Under the pieces are notes generated by a model. The model was not told where the DNA came from, made no database searches, and saw only the letters and a program-made list of their open reading frames with translations. From Adiantum capillus-veneris (lineage: Eukaryota; Streptophyta; Polypodiopsida; Polypodiales; Pteridaceae), in the NCBI GenBank assembly GCA_014529385.2, contig CM043948.1, forward strand, positions 80,218,760 to 80,282,759: a DNA stretch of 64,000 nt. Reading direction: 5' to 3'. The translations under genes and the position numbers were made by a program. The first letter of the stretch is position 1, and each line of letters opens with the position of its first letter. This document shows positions 53,481 to 63,339 of this stretch, one piece after another.

Positions 53481-54814
53481 GGCTACTTGACTATCATTGT
53501 TTTTAGGATATGGTCAAAGGGAATTGAGGATGAAATTTTTTCCACCTTGTTCCTTCTGCAAGAATGCATATTTCCATTAAACTCAAGTGGTATACCAAGG
53601 TTGTGGTTTTCATTGATCCATTTGGTTCATGGCTCTTACGATAGCTCAATGGAGACATTGTGTCCTTTGTGTTTTTGTAGTTATGGCCGTCATTTTTTCC
53701 ATTGCATAAGGAGGAAATCCTAGTCCCTTTTAAACATTGTATTGCCTAAAGAGTGGTTGGCCCAACGATGTGTGATTTTTAGGCATGCAGCTACCAATGT
53801 GGATGTACTCACTACCTCACCAGTCATAGAAAAGAAAGTGCACATCAATGACTCTGCTATACATAATTATCACTAAATGTGAGGTGTAACAATCATCTAT
53901 ACTCAGGGTCTCAAGGCGATACATAGAGATTCCCTTGTAGATTATTATAAAGTATGACTATACAATTATCCATAAAGACTCTAAGAACTAGAAGAGAAGA
54001 GACAAAAACATCAAAGGTGAGATGGATGTACATTATTGGCATGTGGATCCTTGGTTGTATGCTACTCTTGAGACTTCTTGGATAATCCATCGTGCATATG
54101 AGTTTTCCCTTCAGTTCTTGCCTCTATTGCCTACTCAAATGGATCCCTATAAACATAACCATGTTCAAAATTACTATCCATTCAAGAGATTCTCATAGTT
54201 GATTTTATTGGACCTTGAAGTGGATAGATCCTTATAAATTATTTTTGTTGTTTATCTTGGTGGTTTCAATAGTCCTATGTTGGCCTCAACACACTCGATT
54301 GGGTCCTAGTCTTTGGAATTGAGACACAAGAGTGCACCGCTTAAAGTGTATTAATTGAGTTGCATCCAAGGGTCAATAAAAGAGCCCTTGTATCCCATGT
54401 ACTTATTACATAAGGGTTTTGGGTACTCACAAGTTAAAACTATGGCCAAACTAGTGACTATAAACTACAAAAGCTACAAAAAAGTAGTCTTTAACACCCC
54501 TATCTTTGGGGCTTAGAATACCCTTGAAACTTTAGAATGTAAAAAAAACTATTGACATGAAAGTTGTAGAGCTTGGTGAGATTTTTTTTTTTATGTTTTT
54601 GAAAAAATTACAATCCAACATCGTATGAGAAAGTTATGTTTATTTTTGTGAGAGCACTTTTTAATGTCCCTCATATCAAAAAAACATATTTGAAAATTTT
54701 GTAATCAATTATCAATTTAAGTAAAAAGTTAAAGCTCAGGGTAAAATGTTTAATTATTTAAATGTAGATTTAAGTGTTTTTTGTAAGGTTATGGAGTTTT
54801 GAGTTTAAAATTTA
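53481..54814. other. Unassigned AT-rich stretch
   Basis: Fragments at 53,481-53,740 on the minus strand may be decayed A4 gag. The rest has no supported ORF. It may hold the A4 leader or LTR, but no PBS or repeat copy was found. Confidence 0.3.
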
Positions 54815-55360
54815 CCTGCTTTGTTTGGAGTACATCTCACACTCGGAGGTAAACTAAGTATAGTTAGTGATTGCTTGCCTTGTGTAGAGGAAACTCACAC
54901 TTGGAAGTGATTTAGGGTAGCTAAAGTTCACAGTTACTTGCCCTATGTTGAACTATGTTCACACCTAAAAGTAACTTAAGCTAGATAGTTAAAGTTAGTA
55001 GTTACTTGCTTTGTGTTGAACTATGTTCACACCTGGAAGTAGCTTAGGTTAGATTTATATAATGGTTGGCTGTCATGTGTAGTGTAATACTCACACTGGA
55101 GGCAACTTAGGTATATGAAATAGTAATCTCTTGCTTTGTGTAGAGGTATTCTCACACCTAGAAGAGATTTAGATAAGTAGTGAATTATGATTGTATGTCA
55201 TGTGTAGAGTTACACTCACACTTGGAGGTAATTTAGGTAGGATATTTAAAGATATCTTGCTTTTTGTAGAGTTTACTCACACTTGGAAGTTATTGAGATG
55301 GATTAAGTAATTTTTTTATCATGATTCATGTATAGAGTGAAAGCTCACACTTGGAAAAAA
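54815..55360. repeat. Minisatellite, ~63-bp unit, ~9 copies
   Basis: The core ctcacacttggaagt with a preceding tgctttgtgtagag phrase recurs. The core begins near 54,836, 54,894, 54,959, 55,026, 55,090, 55,151, 55,215, 55,275 and 55,344 (steps of 58-69). The units are diverged. The array lies just upstream of the hAT transposase relic. Confidence 0.85.
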
Positions 55361-56430
55361 ATTATTTTTGGTAATTGGAATTTAAAGAGGTTAAAAAGCT
55401 ATGCTTTGTTTGAAAACTATAGCAAATATAGTAATGTATATGGTATGAGAGTTCTTAAATGTGTATTTAATAAATAGTGTTGTTTGAGTTTGTATACCTC
55501 AAGAAGACGGTGAATGGATATGAGTGGAGCTACGTAGACAAATTAGTTAGTAGAAAGAACACATCAAAGTTGAGGTGTAAGACTTGTGGGTATCATTTTA
55601 GTGAAAATGCACATAGGATAAAAGAACATGTGCTCAAAATTTCTGGAAACATGGCAGCTTGCAAAAAAAAACTAGAGGTATTGAAGAAAAATTTCTTGAG
55701 TGGGCACTCAGAGCAAAGAGAGTACATATTGAGGGAAAAAAGTGTGGTCCCACAAATGATGTCTCCATCTATGGCTAGGGACATGGAGATGACACTCAAG
55801 AATGATCAAAACCCTCCCTCGACCCCTGCTTATAATCTAGGAGGGTGTCATTCAGCGTTTGTTGGGGCTTGTAGATCTGATCCCACCATAAGCTCTACTA
55901 ACATAAGCCAAAGCATGGATTGGAGGAGAACCTGAACCAAGTGGTCTACTTTGCATCAGGAATTTGATAAACATTGGTTGCGTGAACTCCATCTTAAGTG
56001 GATGCAAGAATTTGTTGCATGTGGAGTTCTTTTAACATCATTCAAAATCCTATCTTCAAAGATGCTTTAATGAGAACAGTGAAGAAGGTTTTGTGGTACC
56101 TAATTATAATAATATGCATACAAAATATTTAGATAAAGTGAAAGCTACATCCAAGAATATTTTAAAGCGCACAACTCTTGATTATGTGCCAAAGTTGCAT
56201 GCACAATCTCTCTAAATGGTTGGACAAATTGTCATAAGAAACCATTGACTAATGTGATATTGGTTTTTCCAAGAGGATCCCATCTTTCTTGAAGCAACTA
56301 GACACATCCCTAAAAGATAAAACTAGTGGATATCTTGCTGATGTATATGAGTGGTTGATCATAAGAGCAGGGGGGGCTAAAAATGTAAAATCCGTTGTCA
56401 CATATAATGCATCTAACTACAAAGCATTTG

Positions 56431-56438
56431 GAAAAGCA
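56431..56438. other. 8-bp target duplication GAAAAGCA, left
   Basis: GAAAAGCA directly precedes the MITE and is repeated exactly at 56,688-56,695. Confidence 0.9.
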
Positions 56439-56687
56439 CTCGGGGGGTCCACCTTTCAGTAACCCCCTATATAACGTATGTTTGCTGGGTATTAAAAAAA
56501 CCCCTCTTATAACATGTTTGATTGAATAAAATGACCCCTTATTTTAGGATATTTCTTCCAAAATTGAATATAAAAACCCCTTATTTTAATGTATCTCTGT
56601 TGAATTGCCTAAAATTTTTACAGTTTAAAATCCCTTCTTTCGAACTCACGTTATACATTAACTTGATTACATAGTGCACCCCCCGAG
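56439..56687. mobile_element. hAT-type MITE, 249 bp, inside hAT relic
   Basis: Terminal inverted repeats CTCGGGGGGTCCAC and GTGCACCCCCCGAG (13 of 14 positions pair) flank an AT-rich body with runs of cccctta. A perfect 8-bp duplication (GAAAAGCA) brackets it. 8-bp duplications are the mark of hAT transposition. Without it the transposase phrases on both sides follow one another. Confidence 0.9.
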
Positions 56688-57484
56688 GAAAAGCAATCAA
56701 AGCAAAGTATCCAGAGATTACATGGGTTCCATGTGCTACCCATACTTTGAATTTTCTCTTGAAGGACTTTGTAAAAGTTTCTTCTATTAAGAAAACTCTT
56801 TTAGATGCAAACCACTCGGTGAAGTTCATAAGAGAGCATTCATTTACTTACGCTCTGTTTAGAACAAAGTCCCCAACCAGGAATTTATAGATTTTTTGTG
56901 TGACCCATTTTGCGACAGCATATTATATTCTCTATACACTACAACAAGTTAAAACCGCTTGATAAATATTCCAAATATGAACCTTCTTCTTCCAAATGCC
57001 ACTACCTTGTAAACTCTTGTTTTCTGAAGAAATATAGATAAAATTGTTACTGTCACAGAGCCCTTCACTCACTTGATACGATTAGTGGAGAAAGAAGCCT
57101 CTATATTCGAACGAGTGTACTGGTACATGTATGAAGCCTCTTGAAACTTAAATGATTGTACATCTTATGCAAGAAAGGAGAAATCCGTGATGATGTCGTT
57201 TGTCAAAAGATGATGGGAGCATCTACATACTCCTTTACATGGATCAGGGTTCGTCTTAGATCCAAAATTCTAGATGCATGATCAATCTTCAAACAATGAA
57301 GTGATCAGCGATTTCAATAAAGTATGTGCCCAACTATTAGGCAATGTGGATGGACATGTGGCATACACACAGAAATGGCATATACTAGCAGAGAAGGAAT
57401 GTTTGGAGATCCTTGGCATATAAATGCTATCAAGCCCAGTATGGTGAGAAAAAGTGTAACTTCCACATGTGGCTGTGAGAGTAG

Positions 57485-58407
57485 TGTGGGACTCATGTCT
57501 AACTTCACCATCCTATCTTATTGCAGTATTAGCGCGAACCACGATTAATTTGTCAATCCATGGGATGAAGCTAACTCAACTAGAGCATAGAGGCTACAAG
57601 AGATTGTCAATATCTCAGAAAACAACTAACAACTCGCATCTAACTCAAGCTACACTCAAGTGACTGAAATCACCAACAGCCAATCGCTCATCAGTAAAAA
57701 AATCACATTTGTTACAGCATCAAATGACATTCAAACGTACTGAAACTTCTAGGAAATGTTTATAAGAACGAAGCACACATTCTTATGGTTTCAAACCCCA
57801 CTTTAGGTCAAGTTCCAAAATCGCAATTATTAACAACAGTGGATTTTTGACCTAGTCGTTTTTGACCCAGAATGCATCTAAATGCTTAGCAATGATGCCC
57901 CAATATCCCGCCCATGCTTAGTTTTTTATTTGAAAGTGTAAATTCCTAGTTATGATGAAATTAGGTCGCGGATCGACGATGACAAAAGCTACGAATTACT
58001 CTGATGTGATTACATCAATGCATAGAGCTCTTACCTACGGTTGCAATGCAACAAACGCAACTGCAATGTGACAACCTTGGAGGAAGTAGAAAGCGCGAGA
58101 AGGAGAGGAGTGAGTGCCGTTAGCTCACGTTGTTTATTTCATTATCCAAAAACCTATAAAAAACTTACAAAAATTGGCTTTTAAACCTTAGCCAAGGTTT
58201 TTGGTAGTCAAAACTAATAATCTGGGAGTTCTACCAAAACTGGATAATTACAGGTTGATACAATCTGGAAGCTTGTAGCCCCGACTCAGTAATTACAAAG
58301 TTTATTTGAGAAAATAGGAGTTACAATATTCCCAACTTATCAAAATAATAAGTGTTTTACAAAGAGAACTCCGTAAAAATGGTATCTACGTTAGTTTGTT
58401 GCTAACA
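57485..58407 (-). repeat. 3' LTR of element F1
   Basis: TGTGGGACTC to GTTGCTAACA, 923 bases. Same family as 25,541-26,531 and 58,631-59,550. The polypurine tract at 58,408-58,424 (minus GGCGAGGAGGGGGGAA) shows it is the 3' LTR of a minus-strand element. It cuts the hAT relic. Confidence 0.85.
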
Positions 58408-58630
58408 TTCCCCCCTCCTCGCCTATGTCGTCCCTTGATACAACTTTATGCGCTGAAATAGTCTTTCGGCTGGTGGCTGGCAAGTCGGTCTTAAAGTGCA
58501 TTCAATATCTTTTGGTATCTGACTTTTCTTTCTTTATCTGGTACTTGCAAAACTGCATGGTTACTCTGTTCTTCAGCTCCTACATTGAGTAGCCTACAAA
58601 CCTAGATGTGAGGTTGTTAATCACTGGCAC
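58408..58630 (-). pseudogene. 3' end of F1 ORF
   Basis: The minus strand reads SRFVGYSM-stop-ELKNRVTMQF and a lysine-rich tail, the decayed equivalent of the end of the F2 ORF (ARFVGYSAVDLKNKVTIQF at 59,640-59,760). F2 inserted here at 58,630/58,631. The first base pairs of F2's host site are ggcac. Confidence 0.7.
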
Positions 58631-59550
58631 TGTGGAACGCATTTCTAACCTCACCATCCTATCTTATTGCAGTATTAGTGAGAACCACGATTAATTTGTC
58701 AAACCATGGGACGAACCTAACTCGACTAGTGCATAGAGGCTACAAGAGGTTGTCAATCTCTTGGAAAACAACTAACAACTCACATCTAACTCAGGCTACA
58801 CTCAAGTGACTGAAATCACCAAAAGCCAATCGCTCATCAGCAAGCAAATCACATCTGTTACAGCATCAAATGACATCCAAATGTAACGAAACTTCTAGGC
58901 AAGTTTATAAGACCTAAGCACACATGTCTATGGCCTCAAACCCCACTTTAGTTCAAGTTCCAAAATCGCGATTATTAACAGCAGTGGATTTTTGACCTAG
59001 CCATTTTCGACCCAGAATGCATCTAAATGCTTAGCAATGACGCCCCAATACCCCGCATATGCTTATTTTTTGATTTAAAAGTGTAAATTTCTAATTATGA
59101 TGAAATTAGGCCGCGGGTCGACGACGCCAAAAGCTACGAGATACGGTGAATGGCTTACGTCAATGTGTAGAGCTCTTACCTGCGGTTGCAATGCAACAAA
59201 CACATTCGCAATGTGACAACCAGAGAGGGAGTAGGAAGCACGAGAAGGAGAGAAGTGAGCGTCGTTAGCTCACGCGTTGTATTTCTTATCCAAAAACTTG
59301 TAAAAAACTTACAAAAATTGGCTTTTATACCTTAGCCAAGGTTTTTGGGTGGTCAAAAGTGATAATTTGGAGTTCTACCAAAGCTGGGAATTGAATGGCT
59401 GATACAATCTGGAAGCTTGTAGCCCCGGCTCATTAATTACAAGGTTTATCAAGAAAACAGGAGTTACAATATTCCCGATTTATCAAAATAATAATTGTTT
59501 TTACAAGGAGAACTCCAAAAAATGGTGTCCACGTTTGCTTGCTGCTAACA
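58631..59550 (-). repeat. 3' LTR of F2
   Basis: TGTGGAACGC to TGCTGCTAACA, 920 bases. It aligns with the F1 LTR throughout. Confidence 0.88.
59320..59331 (-). promoter_or_regulatory. TATA box in F2 LTR
   Basis: GGTATAAAAGCC on the minus strand, as in the A2 LTR. The F1 copy at about 58,176-58,188 has decayed to GGTTTAAAAGCC. Confidence 0.65.
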
Positions 59551-59566
59551 ATCCCCCTCTCCTTGG
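59551..59566 (-). other. Polypurine tract of F2
   Basis: The minus strand reads CCAAGGAGAGGGGGAT directly before the LTR start TGTTAGCAGC. Confidence 0.8.
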
Positions 59567-59599
59567 CTATGTCGCCCCTTGACACAACGTTATGAGTTG

Positions 59600-60410
59600 A
59601 AGTAATCTTCGGGTTGACAGCGGGCGAGGCGGTCCTTTAGTGCTTCCAGTGCTTTTTCATATCTGATTTTGCGTTCTTTGTCTGGCACCTGCAAAAACTG
59701 GATGGTGACTTTGTTTTTGAGGTCTACTGCCGAGTAGCCAACAAATCTGGCTGTGAGGTTGCTTAACACCGGTGCAAATATCTTTGTTCTCTAGGTGAAA
59801 AAGCTAGTGTAGAAGGCCTCCTCAAAAGTTAGCATATTGTGGGAGGACAGAAACATACATCGGGCGTAAAAGCCATAAAGAACTTCCTTTGAGGGCTGCC
59901 CACTTAGATCATAGCAGAGGCCTTTGTTTCCTGCCAAAAATGAGAGCCATGGGGCTCCTCTGTACTCAGGATCATTGAAGACTTGTATGCAAGTAAGTAG
60001 CATCCTGCATATTTTGTAAAGCATTGCGCAAGAGAGATCTGGCAGACTTTTGAAGAATGTCATGGCGCCCGTTAGGGTTTTCACCATGTATTCTTCTGTT
60101 GCTTGACCTCTCTCGGGAGCTGGCAGCCTGGGTCAGTTTAGCCATGTTGGCCTCTTCTTCTGCAGTGCTTCGTGTGATTGCCATGTCCTTACTCGAGGTA
60201 CATGACAAAATGTTGGATCTTTCTGTATGGCTGTAGGTGCTCTCGTGAACAGAATCAAGTATCTTGGATTCTTGTTCAACCAGCTTAGCCGCCACTTCGG
60301 GTGGTCTTGATCTGTGCCATCTTCTTACATATCTCGGTATAATCTTTCCTTTACATGTGCAAAAGTTCAACCTTGATGAGAGGGTATGGCAGGGATTTTG
60401 GTGCCATTGG
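59600..60410 (-). pseudogene. C-terminal part of F2 protein
   Basis: Frames 60,370-59,972 and 60,087-59,791, continuing to about 59,605, encode the end of the protein. The pieces are EVAAKLVEQESKILDSVHES, then EANMAKLTQAASS, then MVKTLTGAMTFFKSLPDLSC, MLLTCIQVFNDPEYRGAPW, LLSFLAGNKGLCYDLSG-like, GFYARCMFL, and finally ARFVGYSAVDLKNKVTIQF with a basic tail. It is helical, with conserved-looking cysteines. I do not recognise it. The overlapping frames mark a frameshift at ~60,030-60,090. Confidence 0.55.
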
Positions 60411-60418
60411 GCATTGAT

Positions 60419-60745
60419 TTAATTGGGAGTGAGCTGTGTGATGTTGACAGAGTGTAAAACTCTCAACTCCCAATCCATAGCTGCCTTCCATTGCTCATCT
60501 ACCTCCACGCAAATCTTCTCCTTTAGTGCATCTTCTTCAGCCTTTGACAATTGGACCATCGGCCCCATGTCTTCCTCTGTGACTTGGATTTGAAAATATT
60601 CTCCCCCAGTCAGCTCTACTGTAGACTGCGTCTCAAAGTCAGCAAATGAGACCGAGGGAATTTCCACTTGGGGCGGCTCTGAAGTGCCTGCCTCCTCCTG
60701 TATATCTGGCTTTCCATCTCCGAGGAGTTGGTTTACTCTTTTCAA
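60419..60745 (-). pseudogene. Acidic segment of F2 protein
   Basis: A 108-residue frame rich in E, D and Q (GDGKPDIQEEAGTSEP, then EDMGPMVQLSKAEEDALKE, ending VNITQLTPN). It follows the coiled coil and is shifted relative to it by the 98-base tandem duplication at 60,732-60,921. Confidence 0.5.
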
Positions 60746-60921
60746 TTCTGCAATCTCTGTAAGGAGCTCCTCCTCTCTTTGGACCCGTATGAGCGCCAGG
60801 TCTCTACGTTGTCACTGCTCTAGCTTCAATTTACTCTTTTCAATTCTGCAATCTCTGTAAGGAGCTCCTCCTCTCTTTGGACCCATATGAGCACCAGGTC
60901 TCTACATTGTCACTGCTCCAG
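60732..60921. repeat. 98-bp tandem duplication in F2 ORF
   Basis: tttactcttttcaattctgc at 60,732 recurs at 60,830, and the two copies are nearly identical for ~92 bases. 98 is not a multiple of three, so the duplication itself puts the flanking frames out of phase. Both copies share the stop TGA in the coiled-coil frame. Confidence 0.9.
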
Positions 60922-61335
60922 CTCTAAATCTCTATTTTTCTTTTCAAGTGCTTTATACACCTCATTTGTTCCCTTGATTGAGGCCACGGCTGGATTTTCT
61001 CTTAATTGCCGTAAGAAAGTGGCCTGATCATTAATCCTTTGTTCCGAATACTGCAATGATGCGTTGGATACATCTAATTGTACTTGAATCTTTTGAGCGG
61101 ATAGAGAAGTGGTGAGAAGTTCATTTGTCACTTCTGTCAGCTTCTCATCTTTCAATTTGCAGGCATCAGATAGCTTAGTCAGGAGGTCACCCAACTCCTC
61201 CATTTCCTTCTTTTGGCTGTCTCGTGCTATTTGATGTTGTTCTGCTTCAGTCTTGAGCTTCTGTACTTGCCTTTGGAGATCTGTAATTGTAGCCATTCTG
61301 TCGTCGAGCTCGCCTTGAAGAGCATCGATGACCAT
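60910..61335 (-). pseudogene. Coiled-coil segment of F2 protein
   Basis: A 141-residue frame with clear heptads: ELDDRMATITDLQRQVQKL, KTEAEQHQIARDSQKKEMEE, LGDLLTKLSDACKLKDEK, and further to EKKNRDLELEQ. A long parallel coiled coil suggests oligomerisation. It ends at TGA 60,910. Confidence 0.6.
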
Positions 61336-61509
61336 TTCTAATTCTTAGGCTTTAGTACTGCGATTAAAGGCTGTTGAGCGGAGTTTCTCCATCATGATTT
61401 GCATATGCCTTGCATACTTGTTCACTTGTACAATGACCTCATCATTGGACTGCCACTCATCTTGTCTTGCTAGTTCGGATGTGCCCTCAGCCTCTTGTGT
61501 TGCTCCTTG

Positions 61510-62250
61510 CTATGTTGTTATTGCTGGTGTTTCTATAGAGGTGGTTGCTTCTCCTTTTTCATCTCGAGGTTTTGAAACCTTGGGAGTTTCTAGCTGAGTG
61601 TAGACAAGCTGTGTGGTCTCAACCCTTACAGTTTCTTCATTTGTGGGCCTTCCTCCCTTCTCAACGTCGGTTTTTTTCTCATATAGTGGTTTGCCCCTTT
61701 TCTTTATCTTCTTCTTTATCAATTTCATCTGCCGGCTTGTGAGTTTCCCCGGCTGTCTGTTCTGGTTTTGGTTCAACCTCCTTTTCTTTATGTTGTTCGG
61801 CGTGGTCAGTTTGCTGTTTAGCTTCCATTTGGTGGGTGAACTCAGACTCTGTTGCCTTGTCAGTCTCGGCCTCTTCAGTGGTCTCTTGGCCTGGCGGTGA
61901 TGATGGTGGAGTGGGCATGGGCTGATCCTATTATTCCGGCGGCGGTAAGGTCCGTGGGGGAGATGCTTGGCTTTGCTCTTGAGTTGCCGCGTCTTCAGCT
62001 TTCTTAGCCACTTCTTCCATCTCTTTCAGCTTCAAGGCCTCTGCCTCTTTGTAGATTCTTTTTAAATGATCCTTGGGATCCTCCGCCTCTTTGCTTGAAT
62101 GATGTTTCGTTCGAAGTCCCTTCAAGCCGGTAGGTACCCACTTTTCTGGGTCTTTTCCTTGCTTGCCTAGGGCGCTAGTATGCCTCTTTTTCTCTTTCAA
62201 ATCTCGCTTGCTTTTGAGTTGGCTCCTCTTGGTGAGCAGCCACAGCTTTT
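61510..62250 (-). pseudogene. Charged low-complexity segment of F2 protein
   Basis: Frames 62,200-61,931, 61,918-61,679 and 61,776-61,510 encode K/E-rich and P/T/E-rich sequence (AEALKLKEMEEVAKKAED, PTPPSSPPGQETTEEAE, KKIKKRGKPLYEKKTDVEK). They are broken by one stop and shifts. Such linkers are disordered; no domain was recognised. Confidence 0.45.
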
Positions 62251-62309
62251 CGCTTCATTTCTTCCCTCCTAGCTCTTTTTTCTTCGTTGTCAGAGCTTTC
62301 ACTGCTATG

Positions 62310-62894
62310 CTACTCGGATGAACTGTCATCGGATTCATCACCTGATTTAAATGATTGCTTACCAGACTTTGTAGATCTTGGAGAGAGTCGAGTTGCCAAG
62401 ATCCATGTGTTATGATCCGAGGTAGGCGGAAGACTGTCAGCCATGCCGATGGCATGATAGGCTATTTTGGTCAAGACTTCAGGTGCGGCCTTCAATGTTG
62501 TTAACACATATTGCACGTGGTCCATAGGTTGTCTGGTGGTTGACTTCAGAACTTGTGTAAAAGTGGTGGCCACGGCGTGATTTGGTGTAGTGTACCTTGG
62601 TGGCCTTTTTGCCAGGAAATGGAAATGTTGATGGTACAGACGGACTGGCTCTTCCACTGGCTTGTGGATGAGATCGGCAAATGTAGCCGCAGTTGTTTCC
62701 TTTGTAAACGTGCCCACTGTTTTCCTATCTCTTGCCCGCATGGTCATCCCTTCAGTGGGCAATCTGAGTGCCTTTGCCATTATTTCCTTTGTAATCACAA
62801 CCTCTACCTTATTTCCTTGGTTGTCTGAGATTTGAGCAGTCCTGTCTTGATGGTGGACAAAAGCTCGTAAGCCTTCTGAAAGTCTACTCCGCAC
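62310..62894 (-). pseudogene. Core globular domain of F2 protein
   Basis: A 194-residue frame (start RSRLSEGLRAFVHHQDRT) with a folded-looking pattern: NKVEVVITKEIMAKALRLP, TFADLIHKPVEEPVRLYHQH, RPPRYTTPNHAVATTFTQVL, HVQYVLTTLKAAPEVLTKIA and HAIGMADSLPPTSDHNTW, then a serine/aspartate-rich tail. The pattern loosely recalls the putative plant transposon protein domain of Athila/Tat-associated ORFs (nucleic-acid association unknown), but this is an impression. It overlaps the upstream frame at 62,804-62,894, showing a frameshift. Confidence 0.5.
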
Positions 62895-63329
62895 GGCTCT
62901 TGTTCATAGAAGTGTCGGAGTCCCAACCTGCCGTTAGCCTCTTTGGTTTCTGGCTTTGCTGCGACATCATAAACCTCTTTGGGCAAGAGCTGCAACTCCA
63001 CTGGATGCCCTTCTTCACTCTTAACTCTACCCGTGAATACCGTGGTGTGGTGTTCTACTAACTGCTCCTTAGAAAGATAAGATGCATTTGTTGCCTTTAC
63101 TGATGCTTGGTCCAGTTGATACGGTAGCAGTTCTTGCAGTTTTTCCTTTTGATTTAACTTCTTCTTGGCCTTCTCTGCGGATTGCATTGCTCCTGTTCAG
63201 TGAATAGAGTGCAAAGTTAGCAAAGTTGTCAGATTTTTCTCCAGAACGTCCTTTTAGACATAAATGCTGATAATCTGGTCCAAATTGCTTCAAATCAATT
63301 TTTGAACAAGCAAAGATGCATAACATCAT
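62804..63329 (-). pseudogene. N-terminal part of F2 protein
   Basis: Frame 63,187-62,804 starts at ATG (MQSAEKAKKKLNQKEKLQEL). It continues with NASYLSKEQLVEHHTTVFTG, VELQLLPKEVYDVAAKPETK and GRLGLRHFYEQEPCGVDFQK. The first ~50 residues are basic and helical. An overlapping frame (63,329-63,069) is probably a shadow. The ATG lies about 210 bases from the nearest leader sequence, as expected for the first ORF of an LTR element. Confidence 0.55.
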
Positions 63330-63339
63330 GCAAGGGACA

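Larger units (their letters stand above)
55477..57484 (+). pseudogene. hAT transposase relic
   Basis: The first frame (55,477-55,935) carries a BED zinc finger: W17, C34, C37, H51, C62 (C-x2-C-x13-H-x10-C). It starts at GTG, with no ATG before the finger, so the true start is lost. Downstream, frame-broken pieces follow in hAT order: VPNYNNMHTKYLDKVK, GWTNCHKKPLTNVILVFP (a DUF659-like core), VPCATHTLNFLLKDF, THFATAYYIL, RVYWYMYEASW, and FVLDPKF near the C-terminus. A 249-bp MITE interrupts it, and the F1 LTR cuts it at 57,484. It would have moved a DNA transposon with 8-bp target duplications. Confidence 0.85.

Noticed and set aside
55477-55935. BED-finger ORF as a host regulatory gene
   Set aside because: Downstream DUF659-like and hAT C-terminal pieces follow in broken frames, which identifies a transposase relic.
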